Below are positions 49,076-60,565 of a DNA stretch of 64,000 nucleotides, piece by piece. A program made the position numbers and the translations under genes. The stretch comes from Sepioteuthis lessoniana (Eukaryota > Mollusca > Cephalopoda > Myopsida > Loliginidae). Where the stretch lies: NCBI GenBank assembly GCA_963585895.1, contig CAUZXS010005791.1, positions 1,987,195-2,051,194 of the forward strand, read 5' to 3'. Every line of letters begins with the position of its first letter. Position 1 is the first letter of the stretch. Under the pieces are notes generated by a model. The model made no database searches. It saw only the letters and a list, made by a program, of their open reading frames with translations, and was not told the DNA's origin.

Positions 49076-49440
49076 TAGCTATCAGAAAGATGAACAATAA
49101 TGCCAGTGAAAATTATTGATTACTAGCTTCATCTAAAAATGTGTGAGCTGTGATAAAAAAGCAACTGAAATTAGGAAGATGAAGGATAATACTAATGATT
49201 AATAATAATGATTGACTGAGCTTCATCAAAAAATGTATGAGTTGCGATAAAAAGCTACTGGAATTAGTCAGAAGAAGGATAATACTAACGAAAATGATTT
49301 ATCATAATGAATGAAAGAGCTTCATCAAAAAAAGTGTGAGTTGTAAAAAAAAAAAACACCTGAAATTAAGAAGATGAAGGATAATACTTGTGAAAATTAG
49401 TAATAATTATGATTGAATGAGCTTCTGATAAAACGTAAAT
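49076..49440. repeat. Tandem repeat of about 97 bp, four diverged units
   Basis: AGCTTC followed by a poly-A-containing tract and GTGTGAGTTG-like sequence recurs at 49125, 49219, 49318 and 49420, spacings of 94, 99 and 102 bp. GAAGATGAAGGATAATACT recurs between them. 49441-49784 has no gene. Confidence 0.85.
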
Positions 49441-49784
49441 GAAAATATATTCGTAACACAGCTAGAATGTAAAATGTTTAATTCCTATTTCCTATCAACG
49501 CTGCTAACACTGGTTTACAAAAATAAAGTTTGGGTATGAGGCAAGAATGGGGATAGGTGTTTTTTGTTAATTTGGGTGTGCTGAATTCAAATTTATAAAT
49601 AGTTTTGCTCTATCACCTCTAGTTTTCTGGCTTTTAAATAGTCTCATTTTAGTATAAACAGAGAATATATGTGCATATTTCAAGAATTGCAGCAGCTTAT
49701 AACAGATAAAGAACACTGAATCAATATACTTGGATGACACAATTACACAATTCACAGTACCACAGACAGTCAAAAGTGTGTTTT

Positions 49785-51174
49785 CTAAGAAGATCTGGTG
49801 TATTTTGCCGCCGGGATGTCACGCAAGAGCATCCAGCAGAAGTCTCTCATCATGCCGGGGTTCCATTTGCCTTGATAGTTGTTCTCCATATTCGTAATGT
49901 CTTGGTGGAATCTTTCTCCATGCTCATCACTCACTGCTTCAAGGTTTGGCGGGAAGAAGTTGATGTGGGAATGGAGAAAATGAACCTTGAGTGACATTCG
50001 GCACCCCATATCCTCGTAAGACTTTAGCAACTTCTCAATACAGGCTTGGTAATCTAGTACGCGTGTGTTACCAAGGAAGCCACAACAGACTGACTTGAAT
50101 GCTACCCATGCTCTCAGTTCTTTTAAGTTAAGAAGCTCATCAAAATCAGTATCCTTCAGCACTTCTCGGATCCGACAAAGATGCCCTCTTTGAGCTTAGC
50201 AGCACTAAGACCTGGGAACACAGTAGACAAGTGTTGGAAGGCAGCAACATTTTTGTGCAACGCCTTCACGAAATTCTTCATCAAACCAAGCTTGATGTGA
50301 AGAGGATGAAGAAGCACCTTGTTCATGTCCACCAGAGGATTCTCCTTGAGGCTGTGTTCGCCAGGAACAAAAGTGCTTCTAGACTCCCAGTCTTTCTGCT
50401 TGTAATGCTGGGATACAGCTCGACTATCCCAGAGACAGAGAAAACAACAGTACTTTGTGAAGCCCGCTAGCATACCCATAAGACCAATGACCTTATTTGT
50501 TCCGATTCCTGAAACTGGTGATCCTTACATCTTCCTGGACTAGGTTCCACTGTTTAAGCCGAGAAGCCAAAAGCTCTGACTGCTGTTTTGACAGATACAA
50601 ATCACGAGCAAGACCATTCAGGTCTTCTTGCGTGATCCAGTGTGGCTCATTGCCACTTGTTCCTGAATATGTAGACTCAATATATTCCAAAGATATTGAT
50701 TCGGCAGAATCCTCCCTTGAAGGCATTTCTTCATCTGATGAGGAAAGAAGATCCTTATTTACTGGAGGTGTGGGTACAGGAAGATCATCTAAATGGGGAA
50801 CGGGTCTCATAGCAGATCGAAGGTTGGAATATTTGATCTTTTTCCAAGAAGATGCATTGAAACCAGTTATATTAGTTAAACAAAAATAACAATCATCTGT
50901 GTGGTTTTGCAGCCCTCTCCAAACCATTGAGACTACAAAGTTGAAAGCCGCTTTCTTGCCATTACACCATGCAGTTAGTCCATTGTAGCAGGTTGTGTGG
51001 AGCCCAAGACTTGTCCTGATCACCAATTTTACAGTCAAAATAGTGAAAGTAGGCGCTTCTGAGGAGGGAAGTGATGGTTCGACTCTGTGCAACTGTTGTG
51101 AAGTCCCCACACACGTAGCAGAAAGAATTGGCCTTGTTGAGGCATCCTCGACATTTTGACGTGCTTGAAGCCAT
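49785..51174 (-). pseudogene. Broken copy of a repeat-associated metazoan protein family of unknown function
   Basis: I recognise the family from many animal genomes as an uncharacterised, high-copy protein, but I know no established function. Minus-strand order: MASSTSKCRG...CYVCG (51174 on) with IGDQDKSWAPH; WRGLQNHTDDCYFC with a CxxC; LRSAMRPVPHLDDLPVP; ITQEDLNGLARDLYLSKQQS and ELLASRLKQWNL (about 50640-50530). Then an abrupt join near 50490 to GFTKYCCFLCLWDSRA, HPLHIKLGLMKNFVKAL, a frameshift near 50160, FLGNTRV, MSLKVHFLHSHINFFPPNL and EHGERFHQDITNMEN (about 49880). About 100 residues expected at 50490 are absent, and there are two or three frameshifts. The N-terminal cysteines look like a zinc-binding module. 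A gene captured or carried by a DNA transposon is possible. Confidence 0.7.
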
Positions 51175-51369
51175 TGGAGAATCTGAAAATATAACAAAGT
51201 AAAACTAAATGTGCATTTGAAAATGTAATACTAATATTTAGTAACCCAAAAGATGTGTAACACGATATTTGAGGGACACCAACCTCCTGCGCCGCCTGCG
51301 AGACAACCTTTTCCAATGACTGCCAGAGTGTGGATTGAGACCTGCTGCCTTAACTGTCAAAATCCGTCT

Positions 51370-51370
<1 letters not shown>

Positions 51371-51431
<61 letters not shown>

Positions 51432-51432
51432 A
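51371..51432. repeat. (TA)n microsatellite
   Basis: Two TA runs are separated by TAATATA. 51433-51850 is AT-rich without a gene. Confidence 0.97.
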
Positions 51433-51859
51433 TGTAATGCTATCACTTACATTTAGTGCATAATAACTAAAAATAAGCCATAAGTCTCACAATATTAGAA
51501 TTAACCCTGAATTCATATACGCCTTTATGTACCGTATATGCACAAAATGCACACTATGTATATCTAAAAAACTAGAGGTGATGAGTAAAAACGGATTTCA
51601 AATTTGAACTTAGGTAAAAACGGGTATTTTTGTGCTTGCCTCAATTTCTTTGTAAACCTGTGTAATCAACGATCATAAAATGGCGATCTTGTGTTTTGGT
51701 ATTTTAAATTCCAAACAGTTTATCACGTGGCTTGATAGCGCATCGATCAGATTAGTAGTGGTGCTTCCATTAAGGATCAAACAAACTACTCAAGCAATTT
51801 GATCTGCGAGATGAATTCACAGTCCATTTTATAAAATATTAACCCATACCTCGCTGCCT

Positions 51860-51960
51860 TTTTTCACATAAAAGAACTGGGCACCTATGTAAGTCGAACT
51901 CACTACTGTCAGTAACTGTAAAATATGCAATTGCTCTGAGCTGATCATAGTTGTATGGTA
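51860..51960 (-). mobile_element. Eroded tRNA-like SINE
   Basis: TAAGTCGAACTCACTACTGT on + corresponds on the minus strand to a B-box-like AGTTCGACTTA. GATCATAGTTGTATGGTAGCC about 55 bp further resembles an eroded A-box side. The arrangement mirrors 53545-53630. Confidence 0.5.
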
Positions 51961-52219
51961 GCCCCTTCTAATTAATTGTGCATATATATGTAAGACTGAA
52001 ACTCAATTGGTCAGTTGCGTCATAGTAGAAAATATTTTACACAACAAATATTTTTTAACAGAATTGTCCTATTTATCAATATACTTGGTTGATTCACATG
52101 ATTGCTCGGCTTGTATCTTTACCACTTGGATCCCAACACAAGAAAAATATACCATTGTTATTAAGTTCAATACTGTTTGCTCCATATTTCTTGTTTTATG
52201 GTAAACTTAGCTTAGAGAG

Positions 52220-52900
52220 GGGTACCTGACATGATGTTATTTAGTAGCAAGTAAAATATTGTTAATAAGTTTGATCCTGACTTTTGTGCTAAATTAAACT
52301 AAGCTTATTAGATGACTGATTAGTAGGCTGAAAGAAGTACTTAATGTGGCGTAATAGCGAGTTAGACAAGCAGATCATTATTAGTGTACGATTCTAACTG
52401 AGTGCCTTATATTTCTGGCCTTATGCTAAACCAAACTAAGTTTAGTAAGTGGCTACTTAAAGGCTAGAAAAAAGTACCTGACTTGGTGTAATAGTTAGCA
52501 ATCAGACAAATCTTAGTGAGATTCATCCTCACAGTACTGAATTAAACTAAACTTTGCAAATGACTACTTAATAGTCAGAATGGGACATTTGACATGGTTT
52601 AACAGTAAGGTAGGAGGGTTAGACGGCCACTGTTTGTGGGTTCGATTCTCACTTGTTCCCTATTTCTGGTCTAATGTCAAATTAAGCTAAGCTTATTAAA
52701 TGAGTATTAGAGTGCTCTGGATGCTGTAGAAGTTTGCGAGTTGGAGTATTGGTAATAAAATTGTGTTGTATCTTTGTTAATGAGTTCGATTTTCTCTGGC
52801 TGACACATTTACTTCTGGCCTTATTTTAAAGTAAATCTAAAATCTGTTTCAGAGAAAATTACATAAATCCGCCAATATATTCGAGTGGTATCAAGAAACT
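52220..52900 (+). repeat. Tandem array of tRNA-like SINE units
   Basis: Four or five diverged units follow each other head to tail, starting near 52226, 52340, 52477, 52586 and 52722, spaced about 110-137 bp. Each has GTACCTGACATGGTGTAA-like sequence resembling an A box, then a B-box-like segment (best copy GTGGGTTCGATTCTCAC near 52650), then CTTCTGGCCTTATGCTAAA, then ACTAAGCTTATTAAATGA. tRNA-like heads repeated in tandem are unusual for SINEs, which normally insert singly. Confidence 0.7.
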
Positions 52901-53544
52901 CAGGCAGGTGCAAAGTTAAGGGTTATGGTAGACGTCATGTAAAGCTCTTATTAAAACTTAGCCAAGTCTAGAGAAGGTCACAATAATTGAGTATCCAATT
53001 AGGATCAAAATCATTACATAAGAAAATTAGTCAGCAATTCTGAGAACATAAACCATTTTTACTCGTACACCTGCTATTTGTACTCGCGATCCCCTGGGCT
53101 CCATCGATATGTCCCTCAATCTGGTGACATGCCAAACTTCGCAGTTATAATTCAAACCTTGTTTTTTCACATTCAACGAAATGTTGACCTTTTGTATAAT
53201 GAAATACTATGAAAATCTAATTTCTCATGCGTTGAAAAATCACAAAATAAACTTGCTAACTTCGAAGTGCGCCTTTGCTGCATGGAAGCTACCACGTTAC
53301 TTCGGTTGATTCACTACCGTATACCCTTGAACAGCAAATCAATATTGGATTCGGACGTAAATAAATGCACCTGCTTGATCAATCAGAACAAGTCGATCCT
53401 ACTGGAAAGCGTTAATTTAGAGGTGAACGTTAATTACTTAAATCAAAATTTAAACTGTGAAAATTTCAAATTAAAATTCACATAGGTTAAACATTATATG
53501 AGGAAAATTTCGAATCAAAATTTGCATAAATCAAAATCAAACAT

Positions 53545-53630
53545 ATCAGGCACCAAGTGAGAATCGAACTCACTACTCAGCAGTAATTTATCTGCGAGCC
53601 TAGCTTGTTGATCATTACACCACGCTAAGC
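53545..53630 (-). mobile_element. tRNA-derived SINE head, single copy
   Basis: On the minus strand, TTAGCGTGGTGTAATGATCA provides an A box and GAGTTCGATTCTCACTTGGT a B box at tRNA-like spacing. It is the same family as the tandem units at 52220-52900, in the opposite orientation. It is not called a functional tRNA gene because the acceptor and anticodon arms do not pair convincingly. Confidence 0.7.
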
Positions 53631-53639
53631 ATTCTTCAA

Positions 53640-54600
53640 AATTGTTGATGTAAAGTTTCTTTTATAAAGAACAAAATCCCTCTTTAAATTTGCTAATAAA
53701 ATGCAGCGAAAATTTAATGGAATAAGCTTTATTTTTTATAAAACAATCGGGGAATATAATCATTTCTAATAACATTAATTAGAAATCTTACCTAACTAGC
53801 AATTGTAATATTTTAGTTTATACCAAAGTAAATAATCTTATGAACTATAAATGTGCATGGGTATTTGAGTGTTTAAAATATGTAGGGATTTAGGAATTAA
53901 CAATAAAACTGCCACATACAAAATGTATAAACGCGTCGCCACGCATAAGGCTCCACGCATCCATCCGGTTAAAAATCAGAAAAAAAAGAAAAATAATAAA
54001 AAGCAAAGTAGCCAATGGGAAGCGGTCGCGCCAAAATTAGAAGGATTTTGGAGTGGCGAATTTGGAGCCGGTGGAGAGAGATAAATATTCAGGTTTTCTG
54101 TGAATCGGGTCTTGTCAGGGAGTGTCCGTCGAACCAACAACATCATTTTGCTGTCTGGTGTTTTGGGCACCACGCTACGTCTTGGGACGTAGCGTTGGTT
54201 AGTCCATTCACCAAATAAATAAAGGAAAGTATAGAAGAAATGTTTTCGTATCTTATCTTTTTTCTATCTTTTCTTTTTGTATATTTCTTTTGGGATTTTC
54301 TTTGGGCAAGGCATTGCGCCGGCCAATCAACGTGAGGTAAAATAATATAACCAAAATATGGAGTCAGATATCTTACGGCAACACAGCCTTGTCTTTAGCC
54401 CCTGACCTTCAAAACCCTTTAAAACCCCACAAATATATCATCAGTCAAAATTGTTGTGACGGAGGAAACCGATTTACAATCTTATATCGAGGTTGTAAGT
54501 AGATTGAAGGGATCCAGAGACAGGAGTTTCCCACATGACACAAGATTCCTTTGTTTATTGGTCTGCGTTACCTGGATAAAAATAAATATTATCATTTTCT
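53640..54600. other. Unclassified sequence with a GC-richer block and a perfect hairpin
   Basis: No gene is recognised. About 53925-54215 is GC-richer and ends shortly before AATAAATAAAGG (about 54215-54225), so a solo LTR or other element end is possible. It contains a perfect 10-bp stem, ACGCTACGTC (54172-54181) and GACGTAGCGT (54186-54195), around TTGG. Open frames at 53869-54218 on both strands match nothing I know. Confidence 0.45.
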
Positions 54601-54603
54601 ACT

Positions 54604-54770
54604 CATTGCGGACTACTATACTCATTTAGTTGCTATACTTAAAACGTTTCGACCGCTGTACTCTACGGTCGTCTTCAGTTGCTTTTTGTAGTACTCGGTA
54701 ACCTTCGGAATGTATAGCGACTGAAATATCGTTAGTATAGCAACCAAGATGAGTATAATAGTTCGCAATG
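54604..54770 (-). mobile_element. Small palindromic element with a hammerhead-like core
   Basis: The ends form a 36-bp imperfect inverted repeat: 54604-54639 (starts CATTGCGGACTACTATACTC) against 54734-54770 (ends GAGTATAATAGTTCGCAATG). Inside, on the minus strand, CTGAAGA (54678-54672) is followed by a stem CGACCG...CGGTCG with a 10-nt loop and then GAAAC (54650-54646). This resembles the CUGANGA, stem II, GAAA core of hammerhead ribozymes, which are known from Penelope-like elements. An unpaired base at the stem II junction and the lack of an obvious stem I make activity uncertain. Confidence 0.5.
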
Positions 54771-55289
54771 TATAGAGAATGATAATAACAACGCCTAATC
54801 TCAGAAATATTGGCAGATATCTTTAAAATAATTGTTTGAAATTCAATCAAGAACGTTGACGCAAATCAATCTCGACATCTCTGAATTAACAACTTATTGC
54901 TAAACGTGAAGTGTGATAAAATAAGTTAATTCAAATCTTATATCACTGAAGGGACGCTTCATTCATGGAAAGTTGGGAATACAACAAAAGATAAAGCAAA
55001 GAGGCTACTTTTTCAATCTGGTATTCTCTTGGTGTGACGAAAAACTAACAAAGTATGGTGGTATTACAGGATACTACTCGTACGCTTCTTGGTTAGTGGT
55101 AATGATGCTTTGGCTTTGAAACCATGCCTGAGTCTAGAGTTATCGTATGATGCAAGCTTTGTTGGCAACACAGATGTTTTATTTTTTCACCTTATCATAT
55201 TATATGACATTGTTTAGACAAATCAATACCCATCCAAAAGAAAATTATAAAGCCTGTCTTGATATTTTTTGTATACATCTCGTATATGT

Positions 55290-55565
55290 ATTTCCTCAAC
55301 CCCTCTGTAAAAAGCAGGACGCGACACAAAGATCAGTTTGTAAAGCAAAATTCAACTGGTTTGAATTTAGAGTTTTCTTTACCCTAAACCGGTTGCTTTA
55401 CCCTAAACCGGTTGCTTTACCCATAGCTGGATGGAGAACAGATTTCAAACCTTTCTCAAGGATATTAACACTATGTGAACTACAAATAGCCATGACCAGA
55501 ATTTGATTCGGGTCATTTTGACTATTTCCTACCATGATAACCATTGCGCTACGAGCGTTTCCTTA
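55290..55565 (-). mobile_element. SINE copy of the 2711-3002 family
   Basis: Landmarks shared with 2711-3002 occur in order: CTCAACCCCTCTG, GCAGGACGCGACACAAAGATC, CAACTGGTTTGAATTTAGAG, CCCATAGCTGGATGGAG, AACACTATGTGAACTAC, then the tRNA-like head on the minus strand at the right end. ACCCTAAACCGGTTGCTTT is tandemly duplicated near 55380-55420. The open + frame across it (55147-55506) is not a gene. Confidence 0.85.
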
Positions 55566-56447
55566 ACATATATCGTAAATGATATCCATCATCAATTCGT
55601 ACATTTTGTCATTGTCTCTTGTTTATTGATCAAACGCGTAGAAAATAGTTATTAAAGTCATTCCCCCACTGTATTCTATCGATAAATGGTTAAGGTTTAG
55701 GTACCCATCATTATCATCTGTAAACTTTTCTTTTATCTTTTTTTATGATCGCTATTGAATATTATGAAGAATAAGGCCCAGAAGTTTGCACGGGATCTTC
55801 GAGAAGAGATTAAGTGTTGTATCTGTTTATCTTTGTCAGCCTTCGGATTGGACGTGAAACGAAGCTAGGTTGGACCTCGTAACACTGGGGACAGGGGCTT
55901 TCTGGTGTTTTCTATGCATACACACATCGTTCTTCCTTCCACGTCCTCATCAGATTGACCGTGAGTCAAAAATCTTTTCCCACAGGAGGAAAAGTAGTTG
56001 AATATTTTTACTTATAAGAGCAGGAGAAAAGTGTACTGCTCGTGCGGTCATCTGCATTCAAACATGTCTTTACACAGCTAGGATTTTTCCTTTGTTGTTT
56101 AGGGATCGACACATTGTTTAATAAAGTTGTAGTAATAGATGGAATGTCTTGACGGAAGAACAGTATAATTGCAAAGTTTGCTAATAAACTTTTTTTTATT
56201 GGTGAACAGGAAAGTTCATGCCTACAGAAACCATTTCAACAGGAAAAATGAAACTAAAATAACCAGACAGTACAGCACCCAACACGATGTTAGAAAAGCG
56301 ATTTACCCATCTTACGATCATGTTAAAAACAAAATATGGATCCTTCGGAATAAAGCTTCATTATTATTATCATTTGCTACTAAAATTAAAGAGCCGTTTA
56401 TCGGAGGAGATAATTTCCGTAGATCATACAGAGTACTAAACCCTATA
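55566..56447. other. Non-coding stretch
   Basis: Nothing is recognised. A 93-codon + frame at 56169-56450 has a mixed composition but no motif that I can identify, and it ends at the edge of the next element. It could be residual internal sequence of an LTR element. Confidence 0.4.
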
Positions 56448-57090
56448 TGACGTTATATTTACAATATCTCACTTGGCCTTAAAGCAACGTTACTATTTAT
56501 CTATTATTGGAATTCCGCAAAGGAGACACGTGCAAAGGGCCAAATTGTCTCATCATATCCCTTCTGTATGGTCACGTGTGTCTGGCTATAAAAAAGGGTC
56601 ACAAGGAATCGCCCTCTTTTTGCCACTACCCGGGCAAGCAATTCTAGCTAAGACCGCATCGTACAAGCCCCAGACAACGACGCTTCAGCCGTGAGTCCAT
56701 CATTTAGCAGCTGAGAGCAGACAAATACAACAACAACTTCGAACGTTGCGACAATGCTTTAACAAGTTACCGGAAACAACTAAACAGCTGAGTTTCCGCC
56801 GGCAAATATATCTGCAACCCTTTGAACTTGGCTTGTTTCGCATATTGTACCTACCTGTTGTATATTGTGTATAAACACAGTAAACCTTTTACAGGAGCAA
56901 AAACTCGTTTGTGTCCTTTCTTCAAAACCGGCGCCCATTTCCCCACTGCGTTCAATATACGGTTTATTCTCCTATAAAACAATGCTTTTTCCGCTTAAAA
57001 ATTGACTTTGTGTCATATCCTGCCCGAGCGGAGGGGTTGGGTAAATAGGATAAAACAATGCTTTTCCCGGGGACAAAAATCCCCTCACTA
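56448..57090 (+). mobile_element. LTR-like element related to the ends of the 21.5-kb insertion
   Basis: It shares GGTCACGTG, TATAAAA with AGGGTCA (TATA at 56587), CCTCTTTTT, TGTCCTTTCTTCAAAA, GGTTTATTCT and AAAAATCCCC in order with 24325-24600 plus 45551-45814. It lacks the satellite. The right edge near CCCCTCA (57090) is fairly clear. The left edge at TGACG (56448) rests only on a CTAT/CTAT flank match and is tentative. No internal coding region follows, so it looks like a solo LTR. Confidence 0.6.
56990..57049 (+). mobile_element. 60-bp 5'-truncated SINE stub with 16-bp target-site duplications
   Basis: ATAAAACAATGCTTTT occurs perfectly at 56974-56989 and 57050-57065. The 60 bp between them match the 3' terminal part of the 2711-3002 SINE in sense orientation, ending GAGGGGTTGGGTAAATAGG. 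Only the 3' tail was copied, as expected from incomplete target-primed reverse transcription. Confidence 0.92.
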
Positions 57091-57677
57091 TCTATCAACG
57101 TATGAGGGAGAAGGAATGAAATGAATCAAACAGAATATATGTAGAAAAAAGAAACGAACGTTTAAAAATTATAAACCGTTAAAAATTTGTTTCTCAAATC
57201 GTAAAAAAGCTGTTGATCTCTTTCAAAAAAATTCCACCTCATGACGTAATCAATTTCGAACATATTACTTTGTGTCATTTCATTTTCATAAGAAACATTC
57301 TTTTGCTCTGATAACGACATCCAACTGATATGAAGATTTATCTGTTATGATATTTTTATTTTTCACACATAAATAATTTTTATAGAATGTTTCTGAATTC
57401 AAAAACTTTTGGAGTTGAGACGCGTTGGTATGAAAAGAAACAAAATAAACAATTAACAAATCATCAAAACTACACCAATATATATTTTGCGTTCGTTTCC
57501 TTTGTCTACATATATACATACATGCATGCATGGAGAGAGATATGAGTAGATGATTAAGAAAATGTAAGATAGATATAAGGAGATAGATAGACTGAGAAAC
57601 ACACAAACACATATACAAAGATAGAAAATGAATTGACTGATTTAGATTGAGAGATCTATCTGTCTACAATCAATCAA

Positions 57678-57680
<3 letters not shown>
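57091..57680. other. Non-coding AT-rich stretch
   Basis: No gene is supported. It contains ATAGATAG-like simple sequence near 57560-57600. Confidence 0.6.

Positions 57681-57737
<57 letters not shown>
57681..57737. repeat. (TA)n microsatellite
   Basis: A long TA run directly before the RTE-type LINE relic. Confidence 0.97.
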
Positions 57738-57739
<2 letters not shown>

Positions 57740-57740
<1 letters not shown>

Positions 57741-59232
57741 TGCGGAGGAAGAACTTTATGCAGTACGAAGAAAATTAAAAGCAGAAAGCAGAAATCCTTC
57801 TAGAAGTATGGAAGACAAGGAAATTTGACAACGTACTTAATCGATTATGTAACATATAAACAAGACTCAATAGAGAAAAGGACAAAAGGCTGCATCCTTC
57901 CCTTCCCCTAAAAGTGACCTCGGAATCACTACAGAGGTATCACTCTTACTGCTTTTGCTGCAAAGGTTTATTATGCTCTACTTCTCAACCTTATCAAATT
58001 CTAAAGAAAAATCAGAACGGATTTCGGAAAAATCATTCATAACTTCGATGATTCGACAAATAGTCAGAATCAGCGAAGTTATGTAACAATTTTTTTGTGA
58101 GTATGTGAAAAAATCTCGAGGCAACATTGTTGTTCATAGATTTCTCCAAGGCATTTGATTCCACACACAAAGGAAAAGATAGAACTTGCATATGATCTTC
58201 TCAAAAAACTATTATTGCTCTAATGATAAAGTAAAATATATAAAGTAAAAACATGAAAGCAATGGTTCGCTCTCCTGATGGAGACACAGACTCCTTCGAT
58301 ATTGTTGCTGGAATTTGGGAATAAGATACATAAGCACCATTTTTGTTTATAATCAGCTTAGACTATGTACTTAGAACGAACTAATAAAAGAAAATGGTTT
58401 TACGTAAAAAAAAAATTTTAAAAAATAGAAGCAAGAAACATCCAATATCCTGCAGAAACTATATGTGATGTTAACTACACAAATGATCTAGCACTTCACA
58501 CAAATAAACCTGCGCAAACCTAATGTCTGCTGCATAGCCTTGAACAATTAACAAGAGGTATTGGCTTTCACGAGAACGCAAATAAAACAGAGAACAAGGG
58601 TTTTAAATGAGTATGAGCCATCTCCACTATAAATGGCGAGCATCTGAAATTAGTAGACTAATTTACATACCTCGGTAGCAATATCTCATCTACTGAAAAT
58701 AATATCAACATACGTATAGGAAAGGCGTGAGCTGCAATTGACAAGTTATCGACCATAGAGATCTGATCTCTCTAAATAAAATGGGGTTTCTTCCAAACCC
58801 TGGCCTTGTCGAAACTACTGTATGGATGCACTACATAGATACAAACAAAACACACGGATAAAAAGTTTGATTGGAACTACATAAGAATGCTTCGAGTTAT
58901 ATTGAATAAATCCTGAAAGCAACACCCACAAAGCAGCACCTGTACGGCCACTTACCTCCTATCTCACAAACCACCCAAGTAAGATGAACAAGACGTACTG
59001 GGCACTGTTGAAGAAGCTAGGATAAAAAAAGACGTTTTTTATGACACCTACCCACCAGTGTTGGTCAACTAGCAAAGAATTACATGCATCAACTCAGTAC
59101 GAACACGAGATGCAGTCTAGAAAACCAGCCAGAAGCAATTGACGATAGGAACGGGTGATGAGAGTGAGAGAACCAAAAAATTCCATGTTATTAACAAGAC
59201 TCAATGATGATGATGATAATGATAATGATGAT
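57740..59232 (+). pseudogene. RTE-type LINE reverse transcriptase relic with microsatellite tail
   Basis: Pieces of an RTE-like reverse transcriptase appear in order on +. They are NHYRGITLTAFAAKVYYALL (about 57935-57990), TLLFIDFSKAFDS (about 58120), MVRSPDGDTDSFDIVAGI (about 58265-58315), APFLFIISLDYVLRTN, and a catalytic motif reading NYTND (58473-58487) where YADD or YTDD is expected. CLLHSLEQ-like sequence, YLGSNISSTENNINIRIGKA (about 58670-58725) and LYGHLPPISQTTQVR (about 58950) follow. Stops and frameshifts are frequent. The relic ends in an imperfect (GATGAT/AATGAT)n tail at 59200-59232, which fits the short-repeat 3' ends of RTE elements. Confidence 0.85.
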
Positions 59233-59639
59233 ATACATCTTCATACATATATATGCATAGTTGGGTTCAGAATTATTCGGTTTTACTGAATATTTGTATA
59301 TATATTCCGAAGAAATTCAAATATTTGCATGAACTGACTGAATTTGTTTTAGATAATTTATTCCATATTTGATTTTGGAATAATCGTGATTTTTAGAGGA
59401 TTTTATATATAATATTGATAGTTATAGATTTTTGCAAAAATAGGTGAAGTCCAAAATTATTCACACGCCCATTCCTAATGGAAATTAAGAAATGATACTG
59501 CATAATGGCAAATGTATATATTTTCTTAATTTGACATTTAATAAAAGCATCCTTTTAAATGAAATAGTATTAAGCTGATTCTATAACATTCTGGAAAGTT
59601 CTGAAGAAGACAATATGTGAGTTGCATGATAACTCATTC

Positions 59640-60470
59640 ATTCTGCAACCACGGCGAAGACTGCTAAACTTGATAAGAAGCTCTGAATGCAGACAGTTGC
59701 TGTGTACAAACAAGATAATGGATATACAGCACTTTCCTGTCACTTTAATGATCCTAGATGGATAATTCGAAGTATTATCAAGAAATGCAATGAAATTTAT
59801 TGTATTGGGAAGAAGAATCGCAGAAAACTTAATTTCTGAAAGAATAGAAAGGAAAATTGTTAAGGATACAGGAAAGAATCCCCATTTAACAGCAAAGGAC
59901 ATTGTCAATAATGTAAAAGATAGCTGGGTTAAATGTATTGATGAAGATACCATTATGGAGCAGTTCTTTGAACATATCGTTTGAGGAAAATGTCCTTGCT
60001 TCAGGCCAGTCCCCTAAAAAGCAGATTAGTTTTACACAAGAAGCCATTTAGAACATGTGAGTATTGGAACTATGTTTTATGATAAAATTAAAACACCCTG
60101 GATGGAGGAAAGTAAATAAAGTTCACAATCCCAAAAATACTCTCCCAATAATTAAGCTCAGATGTGGGAGTATTATACTTTAGGGATGTTTTGTTGCTTT
60201 TGGTCCAGGAAAACAAGTGAGAGTAAAGGCTATCATGGATAATGAGCTATATTTGAATATTCTTTAAAAGAATATAAAATAAAGTGCATAAAAGTTGTTT
60301 TTGAGGCATCAATGGATATTCTAACATGACAATGACCTGAATGACATGGCACAAAAGAAATCATTTAAATTTTGAGGAACTTCCAAGGAAGAGTGGAGCA
60401 AATGCCTGTCAGTGTGTGTAATAATACTGGAAGGAACTATCAAAAATGATTAAAGGCAATAATCAAGAAT
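59640..60470 (+). pseudogene. Tc1-like transposase relic
   Basis: The N-terminal paired-type DNA-binding region is visible as VAVYKQDNGYTALS and RSIIKKCNEI (about 59700-59790). ISERIERKIVKDTGKNPHLT and AKDIVNNVKDSW (59815-59935) follow, in the order expected of Tc1/mariner transposases. The catalytic part is frameshifted and interrupted. LRCGSIIL, a stop, GCFVAFGPGKQVRVKAIMDN (about 60150-60240) is the Tc1 block containing WGCF. HDNDLND near 60325 stands where the second catalytic Asp block (QDNDPKHT) should be. No terminal inverted repeats were identified; 59233-59640 is AT-rich and may hold the left end. Confidence 0.75.
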
Positions 60471-60565
60471 AAAGGTTGCACAGTAGATTATTTTGTCCTA
60501 TTCTAAATTTTTTTTTTTTTATATATACAGTTGACATAAAACTAGAATATTGTGTTCCCGACTTA

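Noticed and set aside
53545..53630. A functional tRNA gene
   Set aside because: A and B boxes are visible but acceptor and anticodon arms do not pair convincingly, and related units form SINE-like repeats nearby.
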